NCBI GenBank assembly: GCA_937949585.1
Contig: CALEDW010000108.1
Location: 1-15,423, forward strand
Source: an uncultured Acidimicrobiia bacterium
GTDB taxonomy: Bacteria > Actinomycetota > Acidimicrobiia > IMCC26256 > CALEDW01
Reading direction: 5' to 3'
Length of the DNA stretch: 15,423 bases
Of the stretch, positions 14,514-15,423 are shown piece after piece (within the stretch, counting starts at the first letter, position 1; the number at the start of each line of letters is the position of its first letter). Below the pieces are notes generated by a model. It saw only the letters and a list, made by a program, of their open reading frames with translations. It searched no databases and had not been told where the DNA came from. Both the position numbers and the translations under genes were made by a program.

Positions 14514-14543
14514 ACCGTAGGCCATCGTCCCCCGCGGTCGCAA
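14514..14543 (-). promoter_or_regulatory. Candidate housekeeping promoter of dnaE
   Basis: On the minus strand TTGCGA (14543-14538) and TACGGT (14519-14514) are separated by 18 nt, the best -35/-10 pair in the window. It would start transcription roughly 40 nt upstream of the GTG at 14468. It sits in the 96-bp gap after the upstream phosphatase-family gene and argues against the longer ATG start at 14525. Confidence 0.5.
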
Positions 14544-14564
14544 CGACGGCGGCGTGAGGCCTGC

Positions 14565-15423
14565 TCACCGGGCCCGACCCCGACCGGCGAGCAGGGGTAC
14601 CAGCATCTCGGCGGCCGTGCACGACCCGTGCAGGCCCCGCAGCTCGGCCTCGCGGGGCAGCTCCGGGTCGCGGAACGCCACCGGGCCCCGGGCGGCGAGG
14701 GTCACGTCGCCGACCCGGCGGCGAACCGAGGCCCGCGCCGGCGGCGGGCCCAGCCAGCCTTCGTCGAGGAGCCGTTCCCGGGGCAGGACCCACGCCTCCG
14801 TCTCGAAGCACGCGGCCGCCGCGGCCGCCAACTCCGCCGCCGCACCCGGCCGGGCGTACAGGTACCGGAACCGGCCTTCCCCGGCCACGGCCGCGCAGAG
14901 CTCGGTGAGGGGGGCCAGCGACCGCCAGCCCTCCTCGGGGACCTCGACGTGGCCGTGATCCGAGGTCACCACGAGCGTCACCGTCTCGGGGAGCGCATCG
15001 AGCAGCCGGGCCACGAGGTCGTCGACGAAACGGAGTTCGCCGACGAACGCCGAGTGGGCGAGCCCGAACTCGTGCGCCACGCTGTCGATCCCCGGGTAGT
15101 AGGCGTACACGAACGGCTCCCCGGCGCCGGCCAGCACCGCACAGTGGTGCACCAGCGTCGACGGGGAACGCCAGCCCACGAACCGGGCGCCCCGCAGGTG
15201 GGCGGCGGTGAACCCGGTGGCGGCGAACTCGGCCTTGGTGACCACCGGCACCGGGCGCCCCCCGAACGCGCTCTGGCGCTGCACCGTGAACGGGTCCGGC
15301 GGGCGCCGCCCGGCCGGCACCTCCCAGCGCAGCACGTTCAGCACCGCCCCGTCGACCCGCATGCGGAACCCGACCACCCCGTGGTCGATCGGCGCCAGGC
15401 CGGTGGTGAGGCTCGTGAGCGCC
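14565..15423 (-). CDS. Alkaline phosphatase superfamily protein, nucleotide pyrophosphatase/phosphodiesterase type (partial, N-terminus beyond window)
   Basis: About 285 C-terminal residues are visible. The frame stays open to the right edge and upstream of the first internal GTG (15377) reads ALTSLTTGLAPIDHGVVGF, the T-x-L-T-x-G-x2-P-x2-H-G-V-x-G-F signature following the catalytic residue in PF01663-type nucleotide pyrophosphatases/phosphodiesterases. The true start is therefore off the window. Further metal-ligand motifs: YYPGIDSVAHEFG (Asp and His), TSDHGHVEVP (Asp-His) and ELRGLHGSCT (His) near the C-terminus. The catalytic Ser/Thr is not visible. The family hydrolyses phosphodiesters, nucleotide pyrophosphates or phosphonates, and the substrate cannot be assigned. 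No membrane segment is seen in this part. It is upstream of dnaE in the same direction with a 96-bp gap holding a dnaE promoter, so probably a separate unit. Confidence 0.85.
   Translation of the reverse strand, partial: ALTSLTTGLAPIDHGVVGFRMRVDGAVLNVLRWEVPAGRRPPDPFTVQRQSAFGGRPVPVVTKAEFAATGFTAAHLRGARFVGWRSPSTLVHHCAVLAGAGEPFVYAYYPGIDSVAHEFGLAHSAFVGELRFVDDLVARLLDALPETVTLVVTSDHGHVEVPEEGWRSLAPLTELCAAVAGEGRFRYLYARPGAAAELAAAAAACFETEAWVLPRERLLDEGWLGPPPARASVRRRVGDVTLAARGPVAFRDPELPREAELRGLHGSCTAAEMLVPLLAGRGRAR

Noticed and set aside
1..15423. A dedicated defence, secondary-metabolite or mobile system in the window
   Set aside because: All recognisable genes are core metabolism, translation or replication. 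I found no transposase, integrase, nuclease or toxin signatures and no stretch of clearly different composition.

Overview
The window is very GC-rich, with G or C at nearly every third codon position and several GTG starts. It carries genes for phosphatidylinositol (PI) mannosides, mycothiol and coenzyme F420, which points to an actinomycete. My best guess is a lineage outside the Mycobacteriales/Streptomycetales, such as Acidimicrobiia, but that placement is inference. All genes look chromosomal and core-like. I see no tRNA, rRNA, IS element, CRISPR array, phage or defence gene.

Left part (1-3325, minus strand): an operon transcribed right to left, phosphatidylinositol-phosphate synthase (pgsA) -> PIM acyltransferase (patA) -> PI mannosyltransferase (pimA) -> inositol-monophosphatase-family protein (cut by the left edge). 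Every junction is a 4-base stop/start overlap. Middle (3459-5477, plus strand): an EF-G-like GTPase with Tyr in place of the usual catalytic His. Next (5487-8595, minus strand): thrS -> HIT-family protein -> a two-TM protein of unknown function, again joined by 4-base overlaps. thrS, HIT, pgsA, patA and pimA occur in the same order in Mycobacterium tuberculosis (Rv2614c-Rv2610c). Here that block is split by the EF-G-like gene on the opposite strand and by the unknown membrane protein.

Right part: a small SRPBCC-fold protein (8632-9015, plus strand) diverges from thrS across only 36 bp. A minus-strand series then runs from the right edge: nucleotide pyrophosphatase/alkaline-phosphatase-family protein (partial) -> dnaE (replicative polymerase with an intact PHP metal site) -> npdG (F420:NADP oxidoreductase) -> mshC (mycothiol ligase). 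npdG and mshC overlap by 4 bases.

The common thread is inositol and redox chemistry. pgsA/patA/pimA build PI-anchored mannolipids from inositol phosphate, and mshC attaches cysteine to glucosaminyl-inositol. Both pathways include a dephosphorylation whose enzyme, as far as I know, has not been firmly assigned, so the inositol-phosphatase-like gene coupled to pimA is the most interesting functional lead. Other points of interest are likely leaderless promoters, a probable CTG start for patA, and the unknown membrane protein. There are no gene-free stretches over 300 bp; the longest (3326-3458) holds divergent promoters.
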